A DNA stretch of 45,011 nucleotides from the IMG/VR virus record IMGVR_UViG_3300029999_000133, positions 1-45,011 of that record. One strand, given 5' to 3'. This document shows positions 26,301 through 33,779 of the stretch, in pieces. Position 1 is the stretch's first letter. Each line of letters starts with the position of its first letter. The DNA is from a virus. The notes under the pieces were generated by a model that was not told the origin of the DNA, did not search any database, and was given only the letters and a program-made list of their open reading frames with translations. The position numbers were made by a program, and so were the translations under genes.

Positions 26301-26409
26301 GCTGAACGAGCTGCGCGCTGGTCCCCGACGCACCCGACGCGCCACCCGGGCTGCCCGGGTTCGCGAGGCCGGGGCGCGTGATTCCCGGAACGGAAGAAAA
26401 GGATGCCAC
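20371..26409 (-). CDS. Giant tail-tip protein with glycine-rich core, 2012 aa
   Basis: GTG start with a G-rich leader. Layout: about 1-300, strands with Ser/Thr/Ala (tail-attachment type); 300-450, segment starting SILWTDISARVLGDA-like (FWTDISARVLGDAGDSRI) typical of actinophage tip proteins; about 460-1150, glycine-rich core with repeated WTAP(P/A)G(I/V)TS units and CWGAGGGGGG; 1150-1300, jelly-roll (SAWFYSPAGW); 1310-1600, GFCQITATDAVAV plus a LamG-like segment (MHVAITMSTSNGLSDVYFNG); 1600-2012, tail-hub-like end (VLALDIGDVVQVTRRPIGG). Probably spans hub and side fibre. The glycine-rich part may fold as a polyglycine-II sandwich as in some phage adhesins. Confidence 0.8.
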   Translation of the reverse strand: MASFSSVPGITRPGLANPGSPGGASGASGTSAQLVQQVTGTVNSGYGAGTTLIETSDGNALVAFIGWDTINTSLSLTEPPSPAPNVPAVNVTDSAGNLWQQLGITVSNGYSARAAIWIAMNAEPVSWVSVCTTGYVASAAWVLAEITNMPQQVGLDFSSNDTSAPLPVDTLSLVGTATGADVVFSMLALPTTSSLSPSVTSGPSGFTALDTAAAGASLGSGIAIYPYWQATTPAGGVTAGYDISTPDVMAGIVTGVSSSAQPPVQPNQNFPLVVTEAAFGAQPGDITKSVDYLADNESIFWTDISARVLGDAGDSRISASRGRQYELSQEEAGELTAYLDNHDGAFTPGYPGSPYYSNALNANMSFQLAAPPWTPVGGAALALSSAYAFASAGSATTSLQVTPASGGADSPFSATPGAAFPGAMPPAYPGTAATSAENPGAASELVSITTTAGRIASQQAASVVFATSGTWTAPPGITSVGVECWGAGGGGGGADGTANSAGGGGGGGEYARDTIAVTAGDSYGYTAGSPGSGGGGAGGQQVVQVFSASGYWTAPAGVTSIKAECWGGGGTGSGINGVTGGSGGGGGEYAAEPALTVVPGNTYSVTVGGPATNSTFPGASVTVTAHGGKDPSGGLGGAGGTGSTNTTHHNGGAGATGQYNVSGVSGSGSHNGTESSTTDGNDGTQNSANLTIPATLNAAGNGITSITIACGGGGGGGQGGGAFSNGHGGGGGGGGGYASGTCAVTAGSSYTLYYGNGGDGDNDGGDGGAGAASSFSGDTGTVTAGGGGGGRSEGAGGSGGTASGAGGGYAIGGSGGGYGAAEGANWFGAGGGGGGGGRGNGGGGNAYEWVPGGGGGNGSGGGYGNVNGAGGTGGGLGGDGTASNELGGGGGGGGGGTAYNSGYHGGGGGSGWISYSYSNILDIPVGAGGGGSGAPGGAGNAGGTSTSLTVGGKGGTALANGGGGGNGGVQTTPAQGGSAPGGGGGGGVINFGAPGANGQVRVTYTTSSTPSNGTAGGNSTFNTSSVVAHGGAGGSVGLTGDDGAAGAGGTGSSNAVHFDGGAGAAGVNATGYGGGGGGSGGTASGGNAASGDQGALGVTGGAPGGNGALVAGTGVPATSPQIAGGAGGGGAENAGFTSGAFGASGQIRLTYTPNGAISASAWFYSPAGWASGAQVDIAWYNSSQVLLTTTTGTVTALPAAAWTLVENLNVSPPTGAAYGQIIASLAGAPPASAVFYLAEAALVAGPVMVQTGLVRLLTPARVTAWWNGHQYPIWFGYIERYPQTWPDLPQWGFCQITATDAVAVAAVANMYSAVQGDILADQPYAYLPCNEQYTSASEGETVYYTPVDANGLIAVDYATPNQVPGIYGDGLTAQVNTGLAINLLGDENTGMGTSSYQVQDSGDRGAGLFYYDQNLPANSTGSGITTEFWFLYGGTAQTCTLLTMYGAPSSFKAPTGSGNGAIATVYATGYSGTAFTGGLAGTITVLGPAGATLNFPFTPNANNPMHVAITMSTSNGLSDVYFNGVSQGQVTLGVMTEFAAIALGPSRYSYDCANAYSYESYNYVAAHLAIYAYQLTAERIAAHYTTGALGAAGVTAAERFAQILTWGGLGLKRGVYWWQDATGQPEITQIGPAYALSGSSAADGINAVAQEEGGRSNTQANGSYVYTERWAGYNKPVVAYFGDDATGGPAILDTSPFPQGSLGGWTVTNGTLTLTAAQTYGSSYSGLLTPVGVSSSVWATGDTVPVTAGALYAAGAWVYSPTGWGSVQIGVNWYSPSGYISTSITTVSIPPAAWVYISSGNLTAPTGQNVTSGSLYLGEAGTPEQGNVLYIGLASLLAGSPEIPFLKDTAFDYDNTYLYNETQVTQQQGPNQLVIADERNTTSAAEYFRRSALTYTSEVVSPYDVTDLASWSLAKYGEPSIHLSQLIIDADSCPQIAFPTVLALDIGDVVQVTRRPIGGAVISETGIIERVQHQIGAQKWTVTYQLSPYTPEAAVMTVDGTENTPGSGVLGW
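22960..25030 (-). repeat. Glycine-codon repeat tract in tail-tip gene
   Basis: About 2 kb coding for runs of four to eleven Gly separated by Ala, Ser, Asn and Tyr, written almost wholly in GGN codons. Three WTAP-type repeat units head the tract. The nucleotide repeats (cgccgccacc and similar on the plus strand) should recombine easily, so length may vary among relatives. They also create long false frames on the other strand. Confidence 0.75.
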
Positions 26410-26478
26410 CCTGCCCCCTTTTGCGGTTGCAGGGTGATGCCGTTCAGGGGGTTCAGGTGAGAAGGCGCCGGGCTGCGG

Positions 26479-29400
26479 CTAGACGGGCTTCCAGACCCCC
26501 GTGGCTTTCCCGGAGTTACGCACGGCGTAACGGCCGTTCGCGGCTGTCAGGGACGGGATGAGCGCCGAGGCGACCTGGGTGCCGTTCATCTCCACATGCA
26601 CATGGATCGGCCGGTCACCCCCACCACCGAAACTGCCGTAACCACCGTCGGAACCCATGATCCCGCCACCGTCGAACCCGGGGACACCGTGAGCTTTCAG
26701 GAACGGCGCCACCGTGGGAGTCAGATGCTTGGGGACAACCGCCTCACCGCCTTCCAGCATCGCCGGGTGCACATCGCCGCCGCCGTACCCGGGGACACGG
26801 TAACCAGCCGCATGACCGCTCAGGGTGGGGAGAATGCCACCAGCCCCAACTGTTCCCGTCAGTGCTTCCTGGACGTTGACGTACACGTTTTTGGAGTTCG
26901 GGATGTCGTTGATATTCATTGCCAGCTGATACGCCGCGCCAGCCGCACCGTGCATGGAACCTTCAAGGCCATCCATGTTCCCGGAGGTGCTGTGCGCGGC
27001 GTTCCCGGCCCCGTGAATGTTGTTCATCGCCGTGGTCATCTCACCGGCGAGCCCCTGCGCCTGGTTCTTGGTGAGACCCTGGTCGATACCAAGCTGGTAG
27101 ATGAGGCTCGCAGCGGACTGGGCGTTCATCCCGGAGTGGTAGAACTGGCCGGCCATCTGGTCAATGTCGGTCGTCACAGCCTTCGACTGCGGCTGGTTGT
27201 GCTGCAGCGCGGTCGTGAAGTTCTGCGTGTCCTTGGTGACTTGGTTCAGGTTCACCGACCCGGCCGCGACCGCCTGCGCCACATCAGACTGGAGGGTCTG
27301 GGAGAACTGCTGCGCCGCCTGCGACACGTTCGACAACTGGGCCGTCGCGTTGCCGAGCAGGGTGTTGTATTTGGACTGCGACACGGCGTTCTGATCGGTC
27401 CAGGTCTTCAGGGTCTGATAGTTCTGCGCCAGCGACTTCGAGGCGTTGTACGCCGGGCCGCCCGCCTCCTGCGCGAGCGCCATCGTCTCCGCAAGCGCCG
27501 CCTTGCTGCTCCCCACATACGGCACAAACTGCGCCGTTGTCGTGGCAATCGCCTCAGTGAGCTGCTTACTGTTCGTGGCACCCGACGCGGCAGAGGTACG
27601 CCACCAGTCCGTCACCGTGTTCGCCTGCGTCAGGGCAGCGTCAAAGTTCTGCCACACCTGCGCGCTCGTGCCGCCGAACGATTTAAGCGACTGGCCGATC
27701 TGCTGCATCCCCTGCACTGAAGTGCCAGTGAACGCCTGAATTTTGCCGCCCACAGTGCTAGCGGTGTTACCTAGCTGCTGCAGGTCATCGGACAAACTCG
27801 CCCACGCCGCCGTGCCCCCGGTGACGACGCTCATGAAGTTGTCCCACGCCGAGTTCAGCTTCGACACCTGCGAGCCCTGCAACCCAAGCTGGTAGTTCAC
27901 CGCGTTGATGTTGTTACCCAGGGCGCTGCTGTTCCCGGACATGATCTGGAGGCCCTGGATGTAGTTCTGGATCTGCTGCAAGGCGACCTTGGTGAGCTGA
28001 CCCTGGCTGTTGAACATGGTGCCGACCTTCAGCCCGGCGTTGTCCGCCGCGCTGAACGCCGCCGGGACACTGAGACCCCACTTGCTGGAGATCTCCGCGC
28101 CGGCGGCGATGACGTCCGCGGCCTGCCCGGTCAGCTGCGTCTGCGCGGTCTTGTAGGTGTTGACGGCCTGCACCGCTGTACTGACCGAACTGTCGAGCCC
28201 CTTGAACGACGAACCGGAGGCTGTGACCAGCGTCCCGGTCGTCTTGGCAGCCTCACCGGTCTCGGTGAGCTTGGTCTGCACGGCAGTAAGACCGGCGGTT
28301 ATGTCGGAGAAACCCTGCGTCACATTCGCGCCGTTGATCGCCTGTTCCAGGCCGGAGACGAACTGCTGCGCCGCACTCTTGGCCTCTGAGATCCTCATGA
28401 TGAGCAACGTCAGGCCGGCTGCGGCCCCAATAATGACCCAGCCCCACGGGCCGGACAGGACCGCACCAGCGGACTCAAGACCCCCAGCGAGCCCAAGCGC
28501 ACCCTCACTGGCCCCGGCCGCCGCTGCCCGCCAGCCGGTCAGCGCCTCCTCGCTATCCTCGGCGTCCCGCCCGAAGTTGGACAGGCTCTCCAGGCCGGTA
28601 GCCAGGCTGAGCCCGAAACCGCTGGCCTTGGTAGTGACCGAGCCCAGCATGTTGGACAGCAGGCCGCCCCACCGCCAGGATTCCTCCACACCCATCGCGA
28701 AAGTCGTCAACGGCCCCGCAGCACCGATCAGTGCCGCCGCGAACCCGGTCGTGCCAGACAGAAGCTTCAGCAGCACCTCAGCCAGCCCCGGCATTTCAGA
28801 AGCAAGGTTCGCGATCAGGTGACCGACATTCCCGAGCACCTGACCGAACTCCGTCAGGTCAGTGGCACCCTCTTTCATGAGCCCTGTCAGCTGCCCACCG
28901 AACGCCCCGGCCAGTTCCACATCCACGGCGGCAGCAAACCGGTCCAGGGTGCCGATGACCTGCGTGCCCATCTGGACGAAACTGCCGCTCGTGTCCTTCA
29001 CACCGTTGATCGCGGCGCCGAGCAACTCCCATATCTCCGGGTCAGCGGCATTCTGGGCAGCCTGAAGGTTTCCCTTCAGCCCCAGAGCCTCACCACCGGT
29101 CGTGTTGAACGCCCCACCCAAAGACTCGGTGACCGTGTACACCGACTCGAGCCGCTGCCCGGTCTCCACCGCCCCCTGCAAACCCACATCCGCCGCGGCA
29201 CCGAACGCGACCAGGGCCGGGACAGCGACCGCCGCGAGCTCCATCGAGCCCATCACGATCCAGTGCAGGGCATTCAGCGACAAGCCCCACACGACGTTCG
29301 TGTTCTTCCAGGTCTCCTCAACACTGGCGAACCCGTTCACTACCGCATTGGCGGCCGACCCGAGCAAGCCGAAACCACCAGCCGTTTCCTCGGCGTCAGC

Positions 29401-30312
29401 ACCGGCCCGTACAAGATCATCCCCTACCGCAGCGAACGAGACCGTCGCATCACGGGCGGCGAGACCAAGCGCGGTGAACGGGACCGTAGCCACCTCTGCG
29501 GCATTACCGACCGCGCCGAGATGCTCCGCGTCAGTTAGAGCAGCGTCACCAGCAGAAGAAAGCGCCTCACTGGTGGCGCCGATCCTGGTGTACTGCGCCG
29601 CCCACGCGGCATCCGCCGGCGCAAGACCCTGATCGATCAGCGACTCGTAAGCCGCCCGCGTCTCATCGGCCGCATCCCCGGCTCCCCGCAAAGCGGAATC
29701 CGCAGGCAGAATCCCCTGCTCAACCATCTCCCGGTAGGACAGGCCCACCTCATCGAGGGATTCAGCCGCACGGCCAGCACCGACGTCAACTTCCTCCCAG
29801 TCGCCACCCTGCTCTTTCAGTATTTCGTCAAGCCGCGCGAACGCAGCTTCGCCCGTATAAGCGTTCTCACCTGCCCGCGCGAAGCCGGCGCCCGCATCCT
29901 CAGCAGCGGCCCGCAGTGCCTCTTGTGCCGCCGCATCCCGCAAAGCTGCGGCAGCGTTGGCATCCTCCGCCTCCGACAGCAGGCGGACTTTCGCATCCGC
30001 CTCATCAGCGGCATCCCCAACCGCCTCATCGGCTGCCGCCTCAGCAGCCATCCCGGCAGTGTCCGGGGCCACGTTCCCGGTCCCTGCAGCTGCGGCGGCA
30101 GCTTCCGGCATCCCGGTCGTGTCCACGTTGAGGTGGATCGTCTTCTCGTCCGGCAGGGCACGAATCGCGGCGTTCAGCGCATCAACATCGCTGATCGCAT
30201 TATTTACTTCTTCGGCGAACTTTTGGGTCGCCTCGATCATCAGCGCGATGCCGTCCAGGTATGGCTGGACGTCGGCGTCGAACTCTTGGGTAACTTCGGG
30301 AAGTTCAGGCAC
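26479..30312 (-). CDS. Tape measure protein, 1277 aa
   Basis: GTG start with GAGGTG upstream. Residues 1-330 are Ala/Asp/Glu helical repeats (AEDANAAAALRDAAAQEAL). Two membrane-type helices lie near 345-370 (SMELAAVAVPALVAFGAAA) and 620-645 (WGWVIIGAAAGLTLLIMRI), a family hallmark. Helical, Gln/Asn-rich repeats continue to 1130 (AQTQLTGQAADVIAAGAEIS). The end has GYRVPGYGGGDVHPAMLEGG and VVPKHL, as in many actinophage tape measures. It sets tail length and may help DNA pass through the membrane. Longest gene but one in the window, as expected after the chaperones. Confidence 0.93.
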   Translation of the reverse strand: MPELPEVTQEFDADVQPYLDGIALMIEATQKFAEEVNNAISDVDALNAAIRALPDEKTIHLNVDTTGMPEAAAAAAGTGNVAPDTAGMAAEAAADEAVGDAADEADAKVRLLSEAEDANAAAALRDAAAQEALRAAAEDAGAGFARAGENAYTGEAAFARLDEILKEQGGDWEEVDVGAGRAAESLDEVGLSYREMVEQGILPADSALRGAGDAADETRAAYESLIDQGLAPADAAWAAQYTRIGATSEALSSAGDAALTDAEHLGAVGNAAEVATVPFTALGLAARDATVSFAAVGDDLVRAGADAEETAGGFGLLGSAANAVVNGFASVEETWKNTNVVWGLSLNALHWIVMGSMELAAVAVPALVAFGAAADVGLQGAVETGQRLESVYTVTESLGGAFNTTGGEALGLKGNLQAAQNAADPEIWELLGAAINGVKDTSGSFVQMGTQVIGTLDRFAAAVDVELAGAFGGQLTGLMKEGATDLTEFGQVLGNVGHLIANLASEMPGLAEVLLKLLSGTTGFAAALIGAAGPLTTFAMGVEESWRWGGLLSNMLGSVTTKASGFGLSLATGLESLSNFGRDAEDSEEALTGWRAAAAGASEGALGLAGGLESAGAVLSGPWGWVIIGAAAGLTLLIMRISEAKSAAQQFVSGLEQAINGANVTQGFSDITAGLTAVQTKLTETGEAAKTTGTLVTASGSSFKGLDSSVSTAVQAVNTYKTAQTQLTGQAADVIAAGAEISSKWGLSVPAAFSAADNAGLKVGTMFNSQGQLTKVALQQIQNYIQGLQIMSGNSSALGNNINAVNYQLGLQGSQVSKLNSAWDNFMSVVTGGTAAWASLSDDLQQLGNTASTVGGKIQAFTGTSVQGMQQIGQSLKSFGGTSAQVWQNFDAALTQANTVTDWWRTSAASGATNSKQLTEAIATTTAQFVPYVGSSKAALAETMALAQEAGGPAYNASKSLAQNYQTLKTWTDQNAVSQSKYNTLLGNATAQLSNVSQAAQQFSQTLQSDVAQAVAAGSVNLNQVTKDTQNFTTALQHNQPQSKAVTTDIDQMAGQFYHSGMNAQSAASLIYQLGIDQGLTKNQAQGLAGEMTTAMNNIHGAGNAAHSTSGNMDGLEGSMHGAAGAAYQLAMNINDIPNSKNVYVNVQEALTGTVGAGGILPTLSGHAAGYRVPGYGGGDVHPAMLEGGEAVVPKHLTPTVAPFLKAHGVPGFDGGGIMGSDGGYGSFGGGGDRPIHVHVEMNGTQVASALIPSLTAANGRYAVRNSGKATGVWKPV

Positions 30313-30333
30313 GATTCACCTCACCCGTCACCG

Positions 30334-30822
30334 CTAAAGCCCCATGATCGAGACGAACTTGCCCATCGCCGCCCGCGTCAGCGACCCGTCCGCGATGGTC
30401 TCGTCCCGGGCGGTACGCATGTACGGCCGCTGCGGGATATCGACCCGCTTCTTCCACCACTCCCCGCCGGAGTTGATCCAGTGCATGTACTCACGGGTGC
30501 GGCGGTAGTGGATCTCCCCCCACTCCTGCGTCACCGCGTAGATCGTGTGCGGTGCCACGAATGCGGTCCCCACACCCCCGTCCGATCCGCCGCCCCAGGA
30601 CGTCACCGACGCGGCCAGCCGCCCCGTACGGGACGCCACAGGCCCCTCCTCCGCCGGGGATGGGGTGCCGAACTGGCCCGGTGCCGAGTGGTACCGCTGC
30701 AACGTCACCCGGGTCAGGTGCGTCTTGTACTCGTCGGCCATCGCTTTCGCGCACGGCCCGGGTGTCGCCATGGCCCGATCCCGGATCCCGGCAAGAAACC
30801 CAGGTAGCTCGTCAGGGGTCAT
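30334..30822 (-). CDS. HK97 gp10-like tail component
   Basis: 162 residues. Features: basic N-terminal helix (TPDELPGFLAGIRDRAM), TGRLAASVTSWGG, YAVTQEWGEIHY and RPYMRTARDETI, the usual pattern of HK97-gp10/minor tail proteins that sit at the neck or tail. G-rich leader GGGGGTGAGCG before the ATG. Unusual place: in most siphoviruses it is encoded before the major tail protein, here it is between the chaperones and the tape measure. Confidence 0.75.
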   Translation of the reverse strand: MTPDELPGFLAGIRDRAMATPGPCAKAMADEYKTHLTRVTLQRYHSAPGQFGTPSPAEEGPVASRTGRLAASVTSWGGGSDGGVGTAFVAPHTIYAVTQEWGEIHYRRTREYMHWINSGGEWWKKRVDIPQRPYMRTARDETIADGSLTRAAMGKFVSIMGL

Positions 30823-30825
30823 CGC

Positions 30826-31442
30826 TCACCCCCGCATCCGCTGCGCCTGCCGCCGCCTGATGTCGGCCGCCTCGTTATGCGCCCGCCTGATCACCGGGTA
30901 CCACTGATAGGCCTCCAGTGGCATGTCCGCGACCTCCTGCGGCGTGAACCCGTAGGTGTCCGCGAACCACTCATCAAGCAGCGCATCCGACGGCATCCCC
31001 TCCGGGGGGCTGCCCGTCTTCCCGTTGCTGTACAGGTAGCCGGTCAGGCGGCTGACGGCCGCCTCGAATTTGGGCGGCGGCTCGGGTTCACCTTCTCCAT
31101 CAGCGGCGCGATCTTGTCATCGATCTCCGCCCAGTCATCCAGGTCCGAGATCACCGACTCCACCGCAGCCACGCCGGCGAGGTTGCCCGCCGGGATCGGG
31201 ATCCCCTGTTCCGCCCATGACCAGTTCGTGATGATCCGGGCCAGCAGCGCTGTCCGCCGGGCCAGCGCATGATCACCGGGGAGGCGGGCGACACTGTTCC
31301 CGTCCCCGTCGCTGCGGATCTCCACATCCACGGCGCCCTGCACCGCACGCTGATCCTCAACCGTCATTTTCGACCGGATCTGTATCCACCCGCCGGATGG
31401 GAGGTCGATACGCCAGACGTCGCCGGTCAGTTCATTGCCCAC
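30826..31442 (-). CDS. Tail assembly chaperone GT (product of -1 frameshift)
   Basis: A second frame, open from about 31103 to the TGA at 30826-30828, has no start of its own and encodes FEAAVSRLTGYLYSNGK, then DEWFADTYGFTPQEVADMPL and ends HNEAADIRRRQAQRMRG. A slip at the CCCAAAT heptamer (31068-31074) joins it to G, giving a fusion of about 205 residues. The T part would recruit the major tail protein. The stop lies 3 nt before the next ATG. Frameshift product is inferred from layout, which is nearly universal in siphoviruses. Confidence 0.82.
31044..31442 (-). CDS. Tail assembly chaperone G
   Basis: 132 residues; GTG start with AAGGAGG 7 nt upstream. Product starts MGNELTGDVWRIDLPSGGW and ends KVNPSRRPNSRRPSAA in its own frame. 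It contains strands then helices (SKMTVEDQRAVQGAVDVEI, VESVISDLDDWAEID). Position just before the tape measure and overlap with a second frame identify it as the G protein, which coats the tape measure during tail assembly. Confidence 0.85.
   Translation of the reverse strand: MGNELTGDVWRIDLPSGGWIQIRSKMTVEDQRAVQGAVDVEIRSDGDGNSVARLPGDHALARRTALLARIITNWSWAEQGIPIPAGNLAGVAAVESVISDLDDWAEIDDKIAPLMEKVNPSRRPNSRRPSAA
31047..31074 (-). promoter_or_regulatory. -1 frameshift signal: slippery CCCAAAT plus hairpin
   Basis: On the minus strand the 0 frame reads CGC CCA AAT, so C-CCA-AAT matches the X-XXY-YYZ rule. Four bases later GGCGGC and GCCGCC (31058-31063 and 31047-31052) form a 6-bp stem with a 5-nt loop, which could stall the ribosome. 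Confidence 0.8.
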
Positions 31443-31477
31443 TCAGGGGCCTCCTTGTAGAATTTGGGTACGAAAAC

Positions 31478-31509
31478 GCCCCGGCAGATGGTGGAACATC
31501 TACCGGGGC
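31478..31509 (-). terminator. Intrinsic terminator after the major tail gene
   Basis: Arms 31478-31490 and 31497-31509 pair over 13 bp with one mismatch. On the minus strand the hairpin is followed by GTTTTCG. It lies between the HNH endonuclease and chaperone G and would limit or tune minus-strand transcription into the tail chaperone and tape-measure genes. Confidence 0.65.
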
Positions 31510-31538
31510 TACGCCGAACCTGAGGAAGCAGGTCCGAC

Positions 31539-32072
31539 ATGAATGAGTCTAACGAGCGCTGGCTGCCCGTCCCCGATTACGAGGGGCTATACGAGGTCAG
31601 TAGCCACGGCAACGTGTGGAGTGCGCCGAGGGCGACCACTCCCGGCGGCATCCTGAAACCCCAGAAGGTCAACAAGTGGGGACATCTTGACGTCAGCCTG
31701 TGCGCGAATGGCATCGTGGAGCGTCACCTGCTCCATCGCCTCGTAATGGAGGCATTCGTCGGCCCATGCCCCGAGGGGCAGGAGGTTCGCCACCTCGACG
31801 GGAATCCCGGTAACAATCGATGGGAACCGGGCGACGAGGAGACCACCCGCAGGGCGGGTGGGAACCTGATCTACGGCACGCGCAGGAAGAACGTGTTCGA
31901 TGCCGTCGGGCATAATACGCACTTCAATGCCAGTAAGACCCATTGCCCGCGAGGTCACGAGTACACGCCCGAGAACACCTACGTCATGTACCGGCGTGAC
32001 CGTGACTGCACGAGCCGGGTTTGCCGGACCTGCGAATCCGACCGGAAGAAGGCGAAAAGGGCGGGCGCCTGA
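31539..32072 (+). CDS. Free-standing NUMOD4/HNH homing endonuclease
   Basis: 177 residues on the strand opposite the structural genes. NUMOD4 at 6-30 (RWLPVPDYEGLYEVSSHG), then HNH_3 with LLHRLVMEAFVGP and VRHLDGNPGNNRWE: His, Asp and Asn of the active site are in place. A C-terminal zinc motif follows (CPRGHEY ... CRTCESD). Such enzymes cut a specific DNA site and spread by repair. It sits in the gap between the major tail gene and chaperone G. I found no intron or intein features around it. Confidence 0.9.
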   Translation: MNESNERWLPVPDYEGLYEVSSHGNVWSAPRATTPGGILKPQKVNKWGHLDVSLCANGIVERHLLHRLVMEAFVGPCPEGQEVRHLDGNPGNNRWEPGDEETTRRAGGNLIYGTRRKNVFDAVGHNTHFNASKTHCPRGHEYTPENTYVMYRRDRDCTSRVCRTCESDRKKAKRAGA

Positions 32073-32078
32073 CCATTC

Positions 32079-33359
32079 TCAATATGTGGGAAGGGCATTC
32101 ACAAGCTGAACCTTTACCGGGCCAAGCCCACCAGTTCCCCCAGTATTGGTCGTGTTAGCGATACATTCGCCCGTGTTATCGAAGTCCATTAGGACTGCCG
32201 AGCGACCCGGCTTGCTCTTCACGAACTGCACATTTTGTGCGTCGATCGTCATCGACAGGGCCGTGCCGCCCGCGTTACCGCTGTTGAGGTTGATGTGCAC
32301 CCACTGGGGGCCGTCGTACAGCATCCAGGCGAGGGGGGTTTCATCAGATGGCGCCGTCAGCTTCATCGACAGCATCGCGCTGAGCGGCCCGCGGGCGATG
32401 ATGTACGGCGAAATGGTGCCCTGCGACGTCCAGTACACCTGCAGCTGGCGTTTGATGTTGACGGCCCATTCACCGTTCGTGGTGATCAGGTTGGCGGCGG
32501 CCGTCCCCCCGACGTACAGCTGGGATTTCCAGTTCGCCTGCGGGATGATGTTGGAGATCGTGTTCGTCGGGGTCACCGCCGCCGGCTGGGACGGCCACGA
32601 GTTCCCGGTGACTTTGAAGTCGAGGAGCTGCTCAACGTTGCCGCTGATGTCCACGGCGGACACGCACGCGGAGGCGTAGGCGCGGGCACCGGACGTGTTC
32701 GTGCCGGGGGTGCCGCCGTAGTTCAGGTTGGTGTTGTCGGTCAGGGTAAGCGTCGGCGGCTGTGCACCCGGCACTCCCCCATAGCCGAGCTGACTGTTGA
32801 GCAGCGAGAAGTTGTGGGTGAACGGGGCCACCACCGTGAACACGGTCCCTGAGGCGCCGTGAGCGAACCGGAGCGGGTTGTTACCGAACCCGATGCTCGT
32901 GCTGGCCGCCACGGTCAATGTCACGACCTCGGAGATGCTGCCGGTGTCGATCTGGACGTTCTGCCCGACGGTGAACGTGGTCCCGTTCCCCACGGTGACC
33001 ACGGTCGCCCCTACGGCGGGGGAGCCGGAGAACGCGGTCGACGTGCCCGCCGATACGGTGCCCGTCGTGGACAGGTCCCCGAAAATGTTGTCGAGGAAGA
33101 ATCCGTGCGTGTCCAGGAACGCGGGCCCGCCGAAGGAGAACGTGGCGTCCGCTGGGCCGATGATGTCCTCATACAGCATCGCCATGCTGCCGCGGATCGC
33201 CTCATCCGGAAGGAACTTCGGGGTGTCCTCCGGCGAGTAGGACTTGGCGTCCATCGGGATTGTGTTCGTCGGGCCCACGGGGGTGCCTGCGACGAGCTCA
33301 CGGGCGACACCGAGCCAGGACCGGGTGGATGGGGCAACGGAAGGGCCACCGATAGGCAT
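32079..33359 (-). CDS. Major tail (tube) protein, 426 aa
   Basis: GAGGAG before the ATG. Beta-rich, Thr/Ser/Gly-rich protein. The first 75 residues (RSWLGVARELVAGTPVGPTN, then IGPADATFSFGG) and the last 100 (WVHINLNSGNAGGTALSMTI, VKVQLVNALPTY) fit tube proteins of actinophages; a central insert at about 95-180 looks like an added surface domain. Its place just ahead of the chaperone pair supports the call. A gene of the minus-strand structural operon. Confidence 0.82.
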   Translation of the reverse strand: MPIGGPSVAPSTRSWLGVARELVAGTPVGPTNTIPMDAKSYSPEDTPKFLPDEAIRGSMAMLYEDIIGPADATFSFGGPAFLDTHGFFLDNIFGDLSTTGTVSAGTSTAFSGSPAVGATVVTVGNGTTFTVGQNVQIDTGSISEVVTLTVAASTSIGFGNNPLRFAHGASGTVFTVVAPFTHNFSLLNSQLGYGGVPGAQPPTLTLTDNTNLNYGGTPGTNTSGARAYASACVSAVDISGNVEQLLDFKVTGNSWPSQPAAVTPTNTISNIIPQANWKSQLYVGGTAAANLITTNGEWAVNIKRQLQVYWTSQGTISPYIIARGPLSAMLSMKLTAPSDETPLAWMLYDGPQWVHINLNSGNAGGTALSMTIDAQNVQFVKSKPGRSAVLMDFDNTGECIANTTNTGGTGGLGPVKVQLVNALPTY

Positions 33360-33361
33360 GG

Positions 33362-33754
33362 TCAGCTCTCCTCTTCTGCCGGCACGCCGGCCTCTTCGGG
33401 TGTGTCTGGCGCGGCAGGCTCAGGCTCAGCCGCGGGAACAGGGGGTGCGGGTTCCTCCGCAGCGGGCGGGGCGGCCTCCGCAGGTGCCGGGGTCTCGATC
33501 TCCCCGTCCTGTGCGGGCGGGGTCTCCTCGTCCTGTGCGGGTGCGGCCAGCCAGCGACCGTGGTCATCCCGGGCAGCCGAGGCCGCGACCACCCAGCGGC
33601 CATCACCAGGAGGCAGCGGGAGACCCGCGGCCTGCCCGGACGCGACCTCGATGTCGTACGAGCCGCCGGGGCTGACCTCAAGGACCCGGCCCGTGCCCGC
33701 GTCCCGGTAATCCAGGTACTTGCGCTGGTCGGTGCCGATGTAATTGCAGAGCAC
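33362..33754 (-). CDS. Hypothetical virion-associated protein with Pro/Ala/Glu tail
   Basis: 130 residues from a GTG with GGAGG 5 nt upstream; the frame extends further but the earlier part lies under the plus-strand gene at 33780. A small beta domain (YRDAGTGRVLEVSPGGSYDI, LPPGDGRWVVA) of about 60 residues is followed by an acidic low-complexity tail (PAPAEAAPPAAEEPAPPVPA). Placed between tail terminator and major tail protein; could be a minor tail or assembly factor. Function unknown. Confidence 0.6.
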   Translation of the reverse strand: MLCNYIGTDQRKYLDYRDAGTGRVLEVSPGGSYDIEVASGQAAGLPLPPGDGRWVVAASAARDDHGRWLAAPAQDEETPPAQDGEIETPAPAEAAPPAAEEPAPPVPAAEPEPAAPDTPEEAGVPAEEES

Positions 33755-33779
33755 GCGCGCCTCCGGGGCATGAGGAAAT

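Noticed and set aside
31443-32078. Second group I intron around the HNH gene
   Set aside because: The flanking genes are complete at both ends and no P/Q/R/S elements or exon pairing were found.
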